Shown here: positions 1 through 9,259 of the stretch, piece after piece
How the letters are laid out: the number at the start of each line of letters is the position of its first letter
Numbering within the stretch: position 1 is the first letter of the stretch
Origin: a virus
Virus record (IMG/VR): IMGVR_UViG_3300009181_000043
Coordinates: 35,123 to 99,122 of that record
Length of the DNA: 64,000 nt
Direction: 5' to 3' (one strand)
Program-made: the position numbers and the translations under genes
The notes under the pieces: generated by a model
Told to the model about the DNA's origin: nothing
Seen by the model: the letters and a program-made list of their open reading frames with translations, nothing else
Database searches by the model: none

Positions 1-1431
1 GCATGGATTAATAAGGCCGGATGGCTTGCAGCTTCACCTCAGGCTTCACAAGAATGGTACAATCCAATTGTGCAATCCAAGATGTTTTTGTTGAATGACG
101 TTACCATTTGGAATCCTTTTAATACCAAACACTTTATGTGGTTGGATGCTGGTATCACCAACAGTGTATACGAAAAATACTTCACAGACAACCGAGCACT
201 GGATAAGATTGCGCCATATCTAGAACAATTCTTGTTCTTAAGCTATCCATATGAAGCCAACTCGGAGATCCACGGATTTGATTTTGATGCTATCAATAGA
301 TACAGTGGTAAGAAGGTAACTTACGTTTGTAGAGGTGGATTGTTTGGTGGTACCAGAGATTCTATCAATCAAGCAAATGCAACCTACTATTCTCTTTTAG
401 ATAGAACGTTGAGCGACGGATACATGGGTACAGAAGAAAGTGTATTTACCATCATGTCATATTTGGAACCCGAGAAGTATAGACGCTACTCTCTGGATTC
501 AAATGGTTTGATTGTGAAGTTTGCACAAGCACTACTGGACAATAAAGTTGAGCTTGAGCCTGTTCCCAAAGACACAAACACATACACTCCCAGAAAGTTT
601 GTTAATCCCGACAAGTTGAAGTTGTCGGTGTATATGTTGACATTTAATTTTCCACATCAACTTGAACACACCATACAAACATGGTTACAACATCCTAAGT
701 GGATCACCAATACTAAAAACATTCTTATTGATAATTCCACAAATGAGGATGCTAGAATTGCCAATGCTAAACTCTGCAAAAAGTACAACTTTGAGCACAT
801 CATTAATAACAAAAATGATGGTATCAATGGTGGTAGATTAAAAGCAGCACAACACTTTCAAGAATCCGACAGTGATTATTATGTGTTTTTGGAAGATGAC
901 ATGGGTTTACATCCGCCGGGTCACAATTTTTGTCGCAACGGATTCAGAACTTATGTTCCCGATTTATACGATAAAGTGTTAAAAATAATCGGCGGTGATG
1001 TGGATGTAGACTTTTTGAAATTCTCGTATACCGAGGTGTATATGGACAACAATATTCAAGTTTCTTGGTATAACGTACCCAAGGTGGTGCGAGCGGAGGT
1101 TTGGCCAAATTATACCAAATTGCCTGTGTCTGGTCTTGATCCTAACTGCCCACGCACCAAGTTTGATACCATAGAGGTTGTGGATGGATTGAGTTATATC
1201 AAAGGTGACGTGTATTATGCAAACTGGCCAATGATTGTGGGTAAAAGTGGCAATAAAAAGATGTTTTTGGACACTACATGGGCATATCCATATGAACAAA
1301 CTTGGATGAGTCACATGTTCCAAGAAACAAAAAAAGGTAACTTGAAACCGGCTGTTCTACTAGCAAGTCCTATCCACCATAACAGAATTGCTTATTATAA
1401 GCCAGAAGAAAGAAAAGAAAATGCGGGGTAA
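1..1431 (+). CDS. Glycosyltransferase, two-domain (5' end outside window)
   Basis: The reading frame is open from base 1, so the start lies upstream; the GTG at 70 is only the first in-window start. The first part carries a GGLFGG motif (about 330-350) followed by a region rich in aromatic and acidic residues, resembling HtrL/WlaTC-type glycosyltransferases. The second part, from about base 610, looks like a GT-A fold glycosyltransferase of family 2: a beta-strand LSVYMLTFN, then NILIDNST, and an acidic EDDM motif near base 895 that fits the metal-binding DxD position. The likely role is transfer of sugars to phage DNA, a virion protein or the host surface. It lies directly upstream of a propeller protein that may be an adhesin. 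Domain assignment is by motif only. Confidence 0.6.
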   Translation, partial: AWINKAGWLAASPQASQEWYNPIVQSKMFLLNDVTIWNPFNTKHFMWLDAGITNSVYEKYFTDNRALDKIAPYLEQFLFLSYPYEANSEIHGFDFDAINRYSGKKVTYVCRGGLFGGTRDSINQANATYYSLLDRTLSDGYMGTEESVFTIMSYLEPEKYRRYSLDSNGLIVKFAQALLDNKVELEPVPKDTNTYTPRKFVNPDKLKLSVYMLTFNFPHQLEHTIQTWLQHPKWITNTKNILIDNSTNEDARIANAKLCKKYNFEHIINNKNDGINGGRLKAAQHFQESDSDYYVFLEDDMGLHPPGHNFCRNGFRTYVPDLYDKVLKIIGGDVDVDFLKFSYTEVYMDNNIQVSWYNVPKVVRAEVWPNYTKLPVSGLDPNCPRTKFDTIEVVDGLSYIKGDVYYANWPMIVGKSGNKKMFLDTTWAYPYEQTWMSHMFQETKKGNLKPAVLLASPIHHNRIAYYKPEERKENAG

Positions 1432-1459
1432 TTCTATCATACAAAACCAATTGATCGTA

Positions 1460-1467
1460 TATTTATA
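1460..1467 (+). promoter_or_regulatory. Late-promoter-like TATTTATA
   Basis: Exact TATTTATA, 5 nt before the ATG at 1473; no Shine-Dalgarno between them. One of a family of about twenty such sites. Confidence 0.6.
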
Positions 1468-1472
1468 GTAGA

Positions 1473-3893
1473 ATGTCAAATGCGCTGAACATCTATAACG
1501 AGAATTTTGGATATCAAGTTGTCACCAATGGAACATATGTGGCGATTGGTAATCCAAACTCAAAACCATACAGCTGTCAAGAGGGGTTTATCCGCATTGG
1601 TGAAGTGTTGGTATATCAAAAAAACCGATTTCAGTCCAACTACTCATTTGCAAAAACATATCGTAGACAGGCGTCGGCACCAACTGTTATAACCCAAACT
1701 AGTTATGGTAAAGCACTGGCTATGTGTGATGATTGGTTGGCTGTGGCAGATACCGCATATAGTCAAAGTACCAGTGGAACACCAACATCGGGTTGTGGAG
1801 TAGACATTTATAGACTGTACAATACATCCCCAACCGCAAGTTGTGACACAGATCCGGCGTCATGGACGTTAGATTCAACTCCAGCATATTCAATAACATA
1901 TACAGGCAATGTGTCTGATAAATTTGGTCAAGCTGTTGCGATCTCTGACAATTTTATGGTTGTTGGTGTCCCAGGTCACAACAGTGATCTGGGTAAAATA
2001 ATGATTTATCGTTACGATGGTGCATCTGGATTTGTTTATTATAAAACTGTGGTGTGTCCCGATGTTGGTCAAAAATTGTTTGGTGCTGCTGTTTCTATAG
2101 ATAAACTTTCTGAAAATAGAATTGCTGTGGGAACTCTCACAACCACACAAAGTCGAGTTTATGTATATGATTTAACCAACGATGCAAATGTGAGTGTTAC
2201 TTTGCGTCAACGGTTGGAACAAAACACAGCATCAAAATGGTTGCAGACAGGTGGTGATAATACGATTTCATTTTATCCATCTGGAAGCAACGCTCAAACA
2301 CATACTAGATATGGTTCTTCAGTGGCAATTTCCAATGATATTTTGATTGTTGGTGCTCCCAATGATTTGATTTACTATGAATACAGTGGTTCCGCACTGG
2401 TACGTCAACGGGGTGCTGCGTATGTGTACTATACACCATCTGGTTCTGGACAATATATACTTGAACAGAAATTGTATGGTGATGGCAACACGTTCAAAGA
2501 CAATCTGTTTGGATATAGCATTGATGTGGATGATAAGTACATATTGATTGGATCACCAAAACCTTATTTTCCATTTTCAAGTGTGTATTTGTCGGCGTCT
2601 GTTGATCGATATAATTTGAATTTCGACGATGATGATTTTGGAGCAAGCACTTACAACGGTCAAACACTTTTGTATCGTTGGACAACCAACCAATGCTCTG
2701 GATCAACTATATTGAATTTGGCTACCACCGCTCCAATTTCATATCGAAAACGCATAGGTGAGTGCTTTACTGCATTTGGAGAGTCGGTTGCACTATCCAA
2801 CGACAACATTGTGATTGGAGCACCAGCACCGTTGGATGATGATTTGTATTTACAAACGCCGTTGCTGACTGAGCAAAGTGATACTCCAACAACAGATTGC
2901 TCGACTGAGATTGCCGACATCTGGGAACTTGCAATGGAGGATTCAATTTGTGATTGTTCCGGTAATGAAATAAACGGTGGTGGAGGTGGAATCGTTTATG
3001 TTGTCGAGCAGCCCATTGTGGATGTATTTGGTAAAGCGTTTATTTACAACTTTTCTGATCTACAAAAGGACGCCAAGGTCGGAAATGTGTTCTATAACAA
3101 CGATAAGTTCATTGTCAACAATACTGGTAGCGTACTACGTGATTTATTGCGTGACCCAACCAATACTTTGAATGATTATATCTACGGATCATATCAAAGC
3201 CAAATAACGTTGAACGAAAAGCAGTTTATTTGCACAATTGAACCAGGCGAGTTTAATGTCAGCACAAATCCAACCGCAATCACTGGATCTGCGTTTGATT
3301 ATGCTATTTCAAACGACGAACAGTTCAACTTTACGGATCTAGATCTGATTCTTAGATATATTAATTCTAAATTGACCACCAATCGTAGTGAATATTGGTG
3401 GGATGTTTTGGTAGAGGGCGATATACAACAAAGTCAATTCACATTCTTTACGTCGTCGATGTACAACTACACACAAAGTAAATTGACACCCGAGTTAAAG
3501 TGTGTACTCAACAGTAAGAATTTTGATATTAATAACGATGGTATTGTTGATTATTCCGATGCATACATGCTCTGGAATTACTATATTGAGAATCTAGAGA
3601 TTGTTAATTATAAACAGTACATTTCTCCAACGTCAAGACGCAACAACTACGATGATATTATCAAGTTTTTGGATACTAAAACCGGCAAAGGTTTTGGCAA
3701 TAAAATTAAAAATGAGTTCTTTGCTTATCACATCAGCGCATCTTTGGACCCAACTGGTTCCTATCTTGCTCCGTATATTACCGATGTAGGTTTGTATGCG
3801 GGCGCAGATTTGGTGGCTATTGGTAAAATTGCAAGTCCGATTAAAAATAACGGACAAATTCCAATCAATATTGTGGTGAAATGGGATACCTAA
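1473..3893 (+). CDS. FG-GAP-like seven-bladed beta-propeller protein with EF-hand/dockerin-like motif
   Basis: 806 aa, unusually regular. Seven repeats of the form F/YGxxVAxxxxxxxVGxP start near residues 12, 78, 151, 203, 281, 346 and 435, the pattern of FG-GAP/integrin-type propeller blades. A calcium-loop-like DINNDGIVDYSDA motif at about residue 685 resembles a dockerin or EF-hand. Such propellers usually bind sugars or proteins, so a tail-associated receptor-binding or decorating role is plausible; the window shows no direct proof that it is in the virion. Late expression is suggested by the motif 5 nt upstream. There is no signal peptide. The neighbouring glycosyltransferase may be functionally linked. 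Confidence 0.6.
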   Translation: MSNALNIYNENFGYQVVTNGTYVAIGNPNSKPYSCQEGFIRIGEVLVYQKNRFQSNYSFAKTYRRQASAPTVITQTSYGKALAMCDDWLAVADTAYSQSTSGTPTSGCGVDIYRLYNTSPTASCDTDPASWTLDSTPAYSITYTGNVSDKFGQAVAISDNFMVVGVPGHNSDLGKIMIYRYDGASGFVYYKTVVCPDVGQKLFGAAVSIDKLSENRIAVGTLTTTQSRVYVYDLTNDANVSVTLRQRLEQNTASKWLQTGGDNTISFYPSGSNAQTHTRYGSSVAISNDILIVGAPNDLIYYEYSGSALVRQRGAAYVYYTPSGSGQYILEQKLYGDGNTFKDNLFGYSIDVDDKYILIGSPKPYFPFSSVYLSASVDRYNLNFDDDDFGASTYNGQTLLYRWTTNQCSGSTILNLATTAPISYRKRIGECFTAFGESVALSNDNIVIGAPAPLDDDLYLQTPLLTEQSDTPTTDCSTEIADIWELAMEDSICDCSGNEINGGGGGIVYVVEQPIVDVFGKAFIYNFSDLQKDAKVGNVFYNNDKFIVNNTGSVLRDLLRDPTNTLNDYIYGSYQSQITLNEKQFICTIEPGEFNVSTNPTAITGSAFDYAISNDEQFNFTDLDLILRYINSKLTTNRSEYWWDVLVEGDIQQSQFTFFTSSMYNYTQSKLTPELKCVLNSKNFDINNDGIVDYSDAYMLWNYYIENLEIVNYKQYISPTSRRNNYDDIIKFLDTKTGKGFGNKIKNEFFAYHISASLDPTGSYLAPYITDVGLYAGADLVAIGKIASPIKNNGQIPINIVVKWDT

Positions 3894-3896
3894 CCC

Positions 3897-3904
3897 TATT
3901 TATT
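3897..3904 (+). promoter_or_regulatory. Late-promoter-like TATTTATT
   Basis: One-base variant of the recurrent motif, 20 nt before the ATG at 3925. Confidence 0.45.
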
Positions 3905-3924
3905 ATAAAGAATACTAGAAACAT

Positions 3925-4410
3925 ATGGCAACCCAATCTGATAGCAAAGTGATTGATCGTGAGTCAACAAACAGAAGTTTGGCTGACAGATATTTATCGG
4001 GTCAAGCAGCGGGTGGTGCATACCAACCAGTTCAAAAGAACGTAAAATCCCAAGGAACCAATGAATTGGCAGTGCAGAACAGCATTGTTGATGCCAAGTA
4101 TACTTCCACCAAGGGTTTCAAGTTGGGTACCAACACTGGTACTGAAAACTTTAACACTACTGCTTTGAATTATAGCGATAACATCAATGGTGGTGTGCGT
4201 ACCGATGGTGTTGATAAAATCGCAACCAATTGGAATGGTGCAGGAAGCAAAGCTGCTTTGTATACAACCACAGCCGGAGGATTCCAAACCAAAGCAGCAG
4301 TGGGACAATCACAATTTAATGATGCTCAAGGACTACAGTCCAAGCAACAATCCCTTTATATGAAGGGGTTCAATAACCAAAAATACAGTAACGGTAAGTT
4401 TACTCGCTAA
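3925..4410 (+). CDS. Unknown late protein, 161 aa
   Basis: Not recognised. The protein is rich in Asn, Gly, Ser, Thr and Gln, with no hydrophobic segment and no cysteine-rich motif. A low-complexity, polar composition of this kind is common in small virion or tail-accessory proteins. It is preceded by a late-type motif and follows the propeller gene by 31 nt, so it probably belongs to the late transcription group. The downstream resolvase gene starts 19 nt after its stop. Confidence 0.55.
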   Translation: MATQSDSKVIDRESTNRSLADRYLSGQAAGGAYQPVQKNVKSQGTNELAVQNSIVDAKYTSTKGFKLGTNTGTENFNTTALNYSDNINGGVRTDGVDKIATNWNGAGSKAALYTTTAGGFQTKAAVGQSQFNDAQGLQSKQQSLYMKGFNNQKYSNGKFTR

Positions 4411-4429
4411 ACTCACTATGTATTAGGTA

Positions 4430-4942
4430 ATGGTTATACTAGGGTTAGATTCGTCCACATCAGTAACAGGTTGGGCATTTAGAGAGGATAAAAAGATCCT
4501 CTCTGCTGGTTTTGTTGACACCAAAAAATTCGATACAACCAAGGAAAAGACGCAACACGTTATTTCCGTTTTACAAAAAGATCCAAACATGAAGAATGTG
4601 GATCATGTTAACTTGGAGGCAGCACTCAGTGGGTTTGCCGGTGGATTTACGTCACAACAGGTCATTATAACACTAGCACGACACAATGCGGTGTTTGCCT
4701 ACATAATGGAAGAACACTTAAAGAAGAAGGTAAATCTTTTGAGTGTGACCACAATGCGTAAGCATCTGTTTGGTAAGTGTCGTATCAAGGGCATCAAACC
4801 CAAGGAATTTGTAAAACAACAGTTGGAGTCGTTGATGCCAGATGTAATACAGTTCGCCGTATTGAATAAAAAAAACAAGTGGGACGAGCGGAATAGTGAT
4901 ATGTACGATGCTGTGGTATGCGCCATGTACGACGCAAATTAA
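4430..4942 (+). CDS. RuvC-like Holliday junction resolvase
   Basis: 170 aa with RNase H-fold/RuvC signatures in the right order and spacing: D7 in GLDSST, E63 in NLEAAL, and D157/D160 in the C-terminal SDMYDAVV. E. coli RuvC uses D7, E66, D138 and D141, so the catalytic set looks intact. The expected role is cutting four-way and branched DNA during recombination-driven replication and before packaging, the job done in T4 by the unrelated endonuclease VII (gp49). It sits immediately upstream of the primase and the Mre11-Rad50 fusion, consistent with a replication/recombination module. Confidence 0.85.
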   Translation: MVILGLDSSTSVTGWAFREDKKILSAGFVDTKKFDTTKEKTQHVISVLQKDPNMKNVDHVNLEAALSGFAGGFTSQQVIITLARHNAVFAYIMEEHLKKKVNLLSVTTMRKHLFGKCRIKGIKPKEFVKQQLESLMPDVIQFAVLNKKNKWDERNSDMYDAVVCAMYDAN

Positions 4943-4985
4943 AAAATTGCAACTCGTAAGATGTGGTGTATGCTACTGTAGACGT

Positions 4986-5906
4986 ATGGTTGAAACATCG
5001 GTACTAGATATACTTACAAAGTTGTTTAAGCATCGCCCACATATTCAGAAGGGCGGTGAAGAACTCATGTTTTTCTGTCCAAGTTGCAACCACTACAAGC
5101 GTAAACTAAATATTAATACCAATAGTGGTTATTATCACTGTTGGGTGTGTAATTTTAGTGGCAAAAGTTACAAGAGCTTGTTGAGCAAGATCAAGGCACC
5201 ATCAGAATTCTACGAAGTTCTGTGCAAAATCAAGGTGTCCAAGACTCAAAACCATAACGAAGTCAAAAAGTTGTTTTTGCCTTATGAATTCAAGCCGTTG
5301 TATAAACCATCACCCGAAGTAGCGTATAAACACGCTGTGTCGTATTGTGTGAGTCGTGGACTCACGGTGTATGACATGATTAGATACAACATCGGGTATT
5401 GTACTGAGGGGCAGTTCCAGAACCGCATTGTGGTACCATCGTATAATGCCACAGGCGAATTGAATTTTTATTGTGGTCGTGACTATTACAATAGTAAAAT
5501 AAAGTATCGGCTGTGTGAGTCAACAAAAGACATTGTTGGGTTTGAGATGCTGACAGATTTTACCAAACCTATCACGTTGGTAGAGGGTGTATTTGATGCA
5601 TTTTCAGTAAAGTATAATGCTGTACCATTGTTTGGGAAAACACTCAGCAGCAAACTTAAAATAAAGTTGATGACCCAAAAACCTCCCCGAGTTAATGTGT
5701 TGTTGGATAATGATGCCATCAAAAGTAGTCTTGAGATATGCACCTTTCTGATTCAGAATCAGATTGATGCGTACTTAGTTTTATTGGACGGTAAAGATCC
5801 CAATGAAATTGGACATACAAAGACATGGCAAAACATTGATGCTAGTGTTAAGATGGATGAAACAACGTTGTTTAAGATGAAAATGAAACTGAAGCACAAT
5901 CTATGA
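4986..5906 (+). CDS. DNA primase with zinc finger and TOPRIM domain (gp61-like)
   Basis: 306 aa from the ATG at 4986. An upstream in-frame ATG at 4896 would overlap the resolvase gene and add a sequence unlike primases, so 4986 is preferred. The N-terminal zinc ribbon has CPSC at residues 31-34 and CWVC at 52-55. The TOPRIM fold follows, with VEGVFDAFS (catalytic Glu, about residue 199) and LLDNDA (about 240). It makes RNA primers for lagging-strand synthesis with the gp41 helicase encoded at 59242. T4 gp61 is 342 aa. The stop overlaps the next start (ATGATAG), indicating translational coupling. Confidence 0.88.
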   Translation: MVETSVLDILTKLFKHRPHIQKGGEELMFFCPSCNHYKRKLNINTNSGYYHCWVCNFSGKSYKSLLSKIKAPSEFYEVLCKIKVSKTQNHNEVKKLFLPYEFKPLYKPSPEVAYKHAVSYCVSRGLTVYDMIRYNIGYCTEGQFQNRIVVPSYNATGELNFYCGRDYYNSKIKYRLCESTKDIVGFEMLTDFTKPITLVEGVFDAFSVKYNAVPLFGKTLSSKLKIKLMTQKPPRVNVLLDNDAIKSSLEICTFLIQNQIDAYLVLLDGKDPNEIGHTKTWQNIDASVKMDETTLFKMKMKLKHNL

Positions 5907-8900
5907 TAGTTCTAAAAAATACAGATACGAAATTTGACTTTGCGGTTCAAGTCTCGGATATTCATATCAGACTCACCAAACGCCATGACGAATATACAAG
6001 TGTATTTGATAGATTCTATGGTTTCTTGGACAAGCTTGGTAAAAATGCCAGTGCTATTTGTGTTGTGACCGGAGATGTGTTTCACAATAAAAGCGATCTA
6101 AGTCCAGAGTGTGTTCATATTGGTATTGATTTTCTCAAAAATTGTGCCAACAGAATGCCCACGATTTTGATCGCAGGTAATCATGATGCTACGTTGGCAA
6201 ACAAAAGTAGATTGGATTGTTTGACGCCAATCGTTCAAGGACTGAATCATCCAAATCTATATTATCTCAAGTCCAGCGACGTTTTCCGCTACGAAAATAT
6301 TCTTTTCAACCATTTTAGTGTATTTGATGAACCAGATAAATACATCAAGTATGACAGCATTCCGCCCAAATATCGACACGAAACTGAACACCACGTTGCG
6401 TTGTTTCATGGTCCAGTTAACAACGCAGTAACCGACGTAGGATATACTGTTAGTAATCGTGCCATCACCAACGAATTGTTTGATGGTCATCAGATTGTGA
6501 TGTTGGGCGATATTCACAAGCATCAAATTTTGCAAGAATATGATGATGCAAACGGCAAACCCGTAGTTGTATATGCCGGTAGCATGATTCAACAGAATCA
6601 TGGCGAAGACCTCAAGGGGCATGGGTTTTTGTTGTGGGATTTGAAGCGTAAGATGTTCAAGCATTATGAACTAGCCAACGATTATGGCTTCTACACGGTA
6701 GAAATCAATAAGGGAAAGTTACTTACTGACATCAAGGATCTGCCTAAAAAGGCACGTATTCGCACCAAGTGTTTTGAATCTATTCCGTCGCAGGTCAAAG
6801 ATGTGATGGCTGAACTCAAGCAAAAGTGTGAAATACTTGAATCCACATTTATTCGCGTGGATGAATTCGATACCAACAACAGCAAAGTTACACATCTCCT
6901 TGATATCCATAATATTTTCAACGTAGATTATCAGAATAAGTTGATTGAGGATAGTCTGACTGGCAAGAAAGTTGATGCCGCCTTGATTGAAAAAGTCAAG
7001 ATACTCAACAAAACCATCAATACCCAAATCCCAAAGGATAAAACCCCCAAGAACATTCGTTGGAAACCCAAGACTTTTGAGTTTGACAACATGTTTAGTT
7101 ACGGTGAAGGCAATTTTATTGATTTTACTCAACTACGGGGAACTATTGGTTTGTTTGCTCCAAATGCCAGCGGTAAGAGTAGCATCATGGATGCATTGGC
7201 ATTTTGTGTCTTTGATAAATTCAGCAAAGGCTACAAAGCGGGACATGTGTTAAATACACAAAAAATGACTTTCAAGTGTAAATTTAACTTTGAGGTTAGT
7301 GGTGTTGATTACTTTATTGAACGTGAGGGTAAAGCTGATAAAAAGGGTAACGTAAAGGTTGAAGTTAAATTCTATAAGCTTGAAAATGGAAATGAAGTTC
7401 CATTGAACGGAGAAGCTCGTAGAAGTACCAATGATATCATTCGTGATTATGTGGGTACATACGACGATTTTATTCTTACCGTATTGAGTATTCAAAACAG
7501 CAAGACAGGTTCATTTGTGGATCTTGGACAAACCGAGCGTAAGGATTTGTTGTGCCAATTTATGGGTCTCAATGTATTTGATCAATTGTATAATATTGCC
7601 AATGAGAACTTCAAGGAAACCAATACTCTGTTGAAGAGTGTCAGCAAGGATCAGCTAGACGCAGATCTTGTTAATATATCTGGTAGTATTGATATTAACC
7701 AATCAAACATCACATCTTTTAATTCTGAGTTGACAGTACTGGAACAAACGAAGGATGAGCACAACAACAATCTTTTGCAACTGAGCAAGAATATTGTTAA
7801 GCTAGATTCGGTTAAGTATGTTGATATCGTCGGATTGGAAAAAAACAAGATTGACTATGAAGAAAAAGTTGGTAAGTTTCAATCGGACATCGTTGACAAC
7901 AAGACCAAAATGGAGTCAATTGAATTGCAACTTTCACAGTTGAGTTCTTCTTTGAAATTGTGTGAGAACATTGAGACCACCTATCAAGAATATAAGGATG
8001 TCAAGAAACTTGAGGAAAGCAAACAGCATCAGATTGACAGACTAAAGGTTGTCATAAAGAGCAAGGTTGATAAGCTCAAGAAACTTGAGGAACACAAGTA
8101 TGACCCTAACTGCGAATACTGTATCAATAACGTGTTCGTAAAAGATGCTATTGCTACAAAACAAGATCTCGAAAATGAAAAGATCAATGCCGCCATTATC
8201 ATAGGCGAATACAACACATTAAAAGCCAAGGTCGAGGCGTTTGGCGATATAGAAACCACATATCAGACCTGTCAGAGTGGGAATAATGAGAAAATTAAAT
8301 TGGAAAAACGTCGGGAGATTATAAACACATCAATACTCCGAGATGAAAATTATTTGATAACATTACAAAACACGTTGAAAGCCACAGTTGATGCAATTGA
8401 TAATTTCTATAAAAATAAGGATACTATTGAGAACAACCAAATGTTGTTGAATCAGATTGACGAACACAAGGCTATTATCAAGGATATTGAATCTGAAATT
8501 AAGTCTGTGAATTCAAAATTGTTCACGGCGTCAACCGAAAAGGGTAAGTTGGAACTTCAATACAAGAATACTACCGAGCAATTGAATAAGGTCAAAGAGT
8601 TGGAGGTATCATACGAAGCATACAAACTATATACTGCTGTTATTAGCCGTGACGGTATTCCATATGAAGTTATCACCAAAACTTTGCCGGAAATTGAAAA
8701 AGAGGTCAACAATATTTTGAGCCAAATCGTTGAATTCACAGTAACTCTTACAACCGATGGCAAAAACATCATGAGCAACATTGTTTATGATGATAAGCGT
8801 TGGCCGTTGGAGATGGCTAGTGGAATGGAAAAGTTTGTGAGCGGGTTGGCTATTCGTGTAGCATTGATCAACATTAGTAATCTACCAAGACCCAATATTA

Positions 8901-9091
8901 TTTGCATTGACGAGGGATGGGGGACGTTAGATCAATCAAACATAGCATCTGTTGGTAACTTATTTACATATCTAAAACATCAATTTGATTTCATTTGGAT
9001 CATTTCACATTTAGATTCTATAAAAGACTCAGTTGACGTTTTGCTAGAGATTACGAAGGAGAATGGTTTCTCTAAAATTGTTTATAAATGA
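5903..9091 (+). CDS. Mre11-Rad50 (gp47-gp46) single-chain fusion nuclease/ATPase
   Basis: 1062 aa in one uninterrupted frame. Residues 1-340 are an SbcD/Mre11 metallophosphoesterase: D19/H21 in SDIHIR, GDVFHN (57-62), GNHD (92-95), HG near 170 and GDIHKH near 202. From about residue 395 it becomes SbcC/Rad50: Walker A APNASGKSS (about 420), long coiled coils, a zinc hook CEYC (737-740), an ABC-signature-like ASGMEKF and Walker B ICIDEGWG (about 1000). T4 encodes these as two proteins, gp47 (339 aa) and gp46 (560 aa). The role is end resection and degradation of host DNA during recombination-dependent replication. Confidence 0.92.
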   Translation: MIVLKNTDTKFDFAVQVSDIHIRLTKRHDEYTSVFDRFYGFLDKLGKNASAICVVTGDVFHNKSDLSPECVHIGIDFLKNCANRMPTILIAGNHDATLANKSRLDCLTPIVQGLNHPNLYYLKSSDVFRYENILFNHFSVFDEPDKYIKYDSIPPKYRHETEHHVALFHGPVNNAVTDVGYTVSNRAITNELFDGHQIVMLGDIHKHQILQEYDDANGKPVVVYAGSMIQQNHGEDLKGHGFLLWDLKRKMFKHYELANDYGFYTVEINKGKLLTDIKDLPKKARIRTKCFESIPSQVKDVMAELKQKCEILESTFIRVDEFDTNNSKVTHLLDIHNIFNVDYQNKLIEDSLTGKKVDAALIEKVKILNKTINTQIPKDKTPKNIRWKPKTFEFDNMFSYGEGNFIDFTQLRGTIGLFAPNASGKSSIMDALAFCVFDKFSKGYKAGHVLNTQKMTFKCKFNFEVSGVDYFIEREGKADKKGNVKVEVKFYKLENGNEVPLNGEARRSTNDIIRDYVGTYDDFILTVLSIQNSKTGSFVDLGQTERKDLLCQFMGLNVFDQLYNIANENFKETNTLLKSVSKDQLDADLVNISGSIDINQSNITSFNSELTVLEQTKDEHNNNLLQLSKNIVKLDSVKYVDIVGLEKNKIDYEEKVGKFQSDIVDNKTKMESIELQLSQLSSSLKLCENIETTYQEYKDVKKLEESKQHQIDRLKVVIKSKVDKLKKLEEHKYDPNCEYCINNVFVKDAIATKQDLENEKINAAIIIGEYNTLKAKVEAFGDIETTYQTCQSGNNEKIKLEKRREIINTSILRDENYLITLQNTLKATVDAIDNFYKNKDTIENNQMLLNQIDEHKAIIKDIESEIKSVNSKLFTASTEKGKLELQYKNTTEQLNKVKELEVSYEAYKLYTAVISRDGIPYEVITKTLPEIEKEVNNILSQIVEFTVTLTTDGKNIMSNIVYDDKRWPLEMASGMEKFVSGLAIRVALINISNLPRPNIICIDEGWGTLDQSNIASVGNLFTYLKHQFDFIWIISHLDSIKDSVDVLLEITKENGFSKIVYK

Positions 9092-9198
9092 TTAGAGTTC
9101 TTGAAGACAAAAAAAGAAAATGGGTATAGTAAGATAGATTTTCGGTAAGAAAAAATACAAGTTGATATAAATAGTTCACGGTTCCACTTTTTTGGCAA

Positions 9199-9206
9199 TA
9201 TTTATA
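9199..9206 (+). promoter_or_regulatory. Late-promoter-like TATTTATA with leader and Shine-Dalgarno
   Basis: Exact motif 53 nt before the sheath ATG. Unlike the 4-nt-gap sites, this gene has a Shine-Dalgarno (AAAGGA, 9244-9249). A TATAAATA in the T4 orientation lies at 9165-9172. The intergenic stretch 9092-9259 holds no convincing gene. Confidence 0.55.
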
Positions 9207-9259
9207 AAGTAAACATAACTATCCAAAGTTAGGGTTAACACTGAAAGGAATATAAACAT

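Noticed and set aside
4896-4985. N-terminal extension of the primase
   Set aside because: Overlaps the resolvase gene and encodes a sequence unlike primases; the ATG at 4986 places the zinc ribbon at the expected distance.
9088-9129. 13-codon ORF overlapping the stop of the Mre11-Rad50 fusion (ATGA)
   Set aside because: Too short and without any supporting pattern; likely chance.
9165-9172. TATAAATA in the T4 sense orientation before the sheath gene
   Set aside because: Isolated example; the recurrent oriented motif is TATTTATA. It could contribute to sheath expression but is not supported by other genes.
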